The notes beneath the pieces are model-generated. The model saw nothing but the letters and a program-made list of their open reading frames with translations, did no database searches and was not told where the DNA came from. Positions 60,440 to 64,000 of a stretch of DNA of 64,000 nt are shown here, piece by piece. The stretch comes from Lacunisphaera limnophila (GTDB lineage: Bacteria; Verrucomicrobiota; Verrucomicrobiia; Opitutales; Opitutaceae). The stretch is taken from assembly GCF_001746835.1 (NCBI RefSeq), contig NZ_CP016094.1, positions 124,001-188,000 of the forward strand, given 5' to 3'. A program made the position numbers and the translations under genes. The number at the start of each line of letters is the position of its first letter. The first letter of the stretch is position 1.

Positions 60440-60612
60440 ATTCGGTGCCTCGCACCGGCCTCGCCCCCGCCTTCGCCCCCGACCGGAGTCGGAAACTGGC
60501 TCTGCTCCCGCCCTGAAGCGGAATGGGGGTCTGTGATGCGTTACCGCAGCGCTACTGTGGCCGGTTTTCACGGCCTTCCCTGTGACTGCTGAATTAAAAT
60601 GAAAGAACCTCA
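60440..60612 (-). promoter_or_regulatory. Cobalamin riboswitch upstream of the TonB receptor gene
   Basis: On the minus strand the leader contains CACAGGGAAGGCCGTGAAAA followed by CCGGCCACAGTAGCGCTGCGG and GTAACGC, the conserved core of the B12-sensing riboswitch (GGGAA-x-x-x-x-GTGAAAA-x-CGGC, then the GC-rich pseudoknot partner). An upstream GGTTCTTTC and a downstream GAGCCAGTTTCC suit the outer paired segments. A CGGTGC/GCACCG hairpin closes the 3' end near 60441-60455. Binding of adenosylcobalamin would be expected to lower expression of the receptor. Exact boundaries are approximate. Confidence 0.88.
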
Positions 60613-60705
60613 GGAGAGGCCGCGAGCAAACCACCCGCCCCACCCGACCCGCAAGCCCCAACCCTGTGCATCCCTTGACTATGACTAACCGTGTGCCGGA
60701 TTTGT

Positions 60706-60805
60706 TGTCGGGCGGGGTCTCCGACTGCGGCAGCCATCGCCTTGGCGACGGCTGGCCCCCGCCTCGATCGTGATATCATCCTCGCATACGGCGGGGTTCC
60801 TAGCT
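60706..60805. repeat. Degraded paired palindromic repeat, copy 6
   Basis: The left end TGTCGGGCGGGGTCTCCGA matches the family with three changes, and the inner GCAGCCATCGCCTTGGCGAC matches the centre of copy 4. The right arm is lost: GGCGGGGTTC is followed by unrelated sequence. Confidence 0.65.
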
Positions 60806-60858
60806 CGCCAACACCGCCCCCCCTCCCCCCTTCGTTAGACCAATCCAAAGCTTGCAAA

Positions 60859-60880
60859 CATATCATTAAATCCTGATATG
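60859..60880. promoter_or_regulatory. Inverted repeat CATATCA-8-TGATATG upstream of metH
   Basis: CATATCA (60859-60865) and TGATATG (60874-60880) are exact reverse complements 8 bp apart, ending 16 bases before the metH start codon. This size and spacing suits a dimeric winged-helix repressor such as ArsR-family regulators known to control methionine-cycle genes in other phyla. That assignment is inference; I cannot confirm the regulator here. Confidence 0.55.
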
Positions 60881-60896
60881 TAGATCATCTCTGCCC

Positions 60897-64000
<3,104 letters not shown>

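Larger units (their letters stand above)
60192..60896. other. Divergent regulatory region between TonB receptor gene and metH
   Basis: This 705-bp gene-free stretch holds, from left to right: a palindromic pair at about 60230-60287 (GTAGGTCGGGC and GGGGCTGGGCCCCGG), a copy of the GAAATCTCAAATTTG repeat (60416-60443), the cobalamin riboswitch (about 60440-60612), a degraded paired palindrome (60706-60805) and a 7-bp inverted repeat just before metH (60859-60880). No protein gene is credible in it. Confidence 0.8.

Noticed and set aside
60806-60896. SAM riboswitch upstream of metH
   Set aside because: The leader is too short and lacks the conserved S-box or SAM-II core; only a DNA palindrome is visible.

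Overview
The window is a compact, very GC-rich bacterial chromosome segment. It carries about 46 protein genes on both strands, two tRNA genes and a cobalamin riboswitch, and I see no phage, plasmid or CRISPR region. Gene content points to Verrucomicrobiota, most likely Opitutaceae. The signs are Tat-exported Gfo/Idh/MocA oxidoreductases, a DUF1080 sugar hydrolase, a sulfatase-like protein, a GldFG-like exporter with DUF4340, a GxxExxY gene, and many short intergenic palindromic repeats. This placement is inference from gene content; no rRNA marker is present.

Layout. 1-7.8 kb: dnaK (cut by the left edge); a transglutaminase-like/CHASE3-PAS/receiver operon; a LON-domain protein; tRNA-Thr; queA; a small membrane protein with a YceI protein; a TPR protein. 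7.9-15.1 kb: accA; a GH2 hydrolase with a sugar isomerase; katG; tRNA-Leu. 15.3-24 kb: a methyltransferase, rsmE, a GxxExxY gene inside perfect 28-bp inverted repeats, kdsA-pyrG, a PfkB kinase, two related secreted proteins, birA. 24.1-36.2 kb: ABC ATPase, permease, GldG-like and DUF4340 proteins, a giant AsmA-like protein and a hybrid histidine kinase. 36.3-45.5 kb: a degenerate sulfatase with a DUF1080 protein, a CaCA exchanger, a coiled-coil/membrane protein pair, def, a PduO-type cobalamin adenosyltransferase and a DUF6580-like membrane protein. 45.7-51.1 kb: two Tat-exported oxidoreductases and a frameshifted HEAT/discoidin lipoprotein. 51.2-64 kb: PIN-PhoH ATPase, YcaQ-like protein, recQ, a stand-alone MmeI-type target-recognition module, a TonB receptor behind a cobalamin riboswitch and, divergently, metH (cut by the right edge).

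Working together. Vitamin B12 links several genes: a riboswitch-controlled outer-membrane receptor, a B12-dependent methionine synthase starting about 0.7 kb away in the opposite direction, and a corrinoid adenosyltransferase. Sugar-processing genes (GH2, isomerase/epimerase, two oxidoreductases, DUF1080, sulfatase-like) suggest use of polysaccharides or oxidised glycosides in the periplasm.

The least expected signal is the repeat population. At least three families recur between genes: paired palindromes, hairpins directly after stop codons, and purine/pyrimidine-rich doublets. Repeat sequence also lies in frame inside queA, a YcaQ-like gene and twice inside metH, in inter-domain linkers. 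The other items most worth pursuing are the GxxExxY element fitted exactly between two convergent housekeeping genes, the orphan target-recognition protein, and the sulfatase homologue that has lost its catalytic residues.
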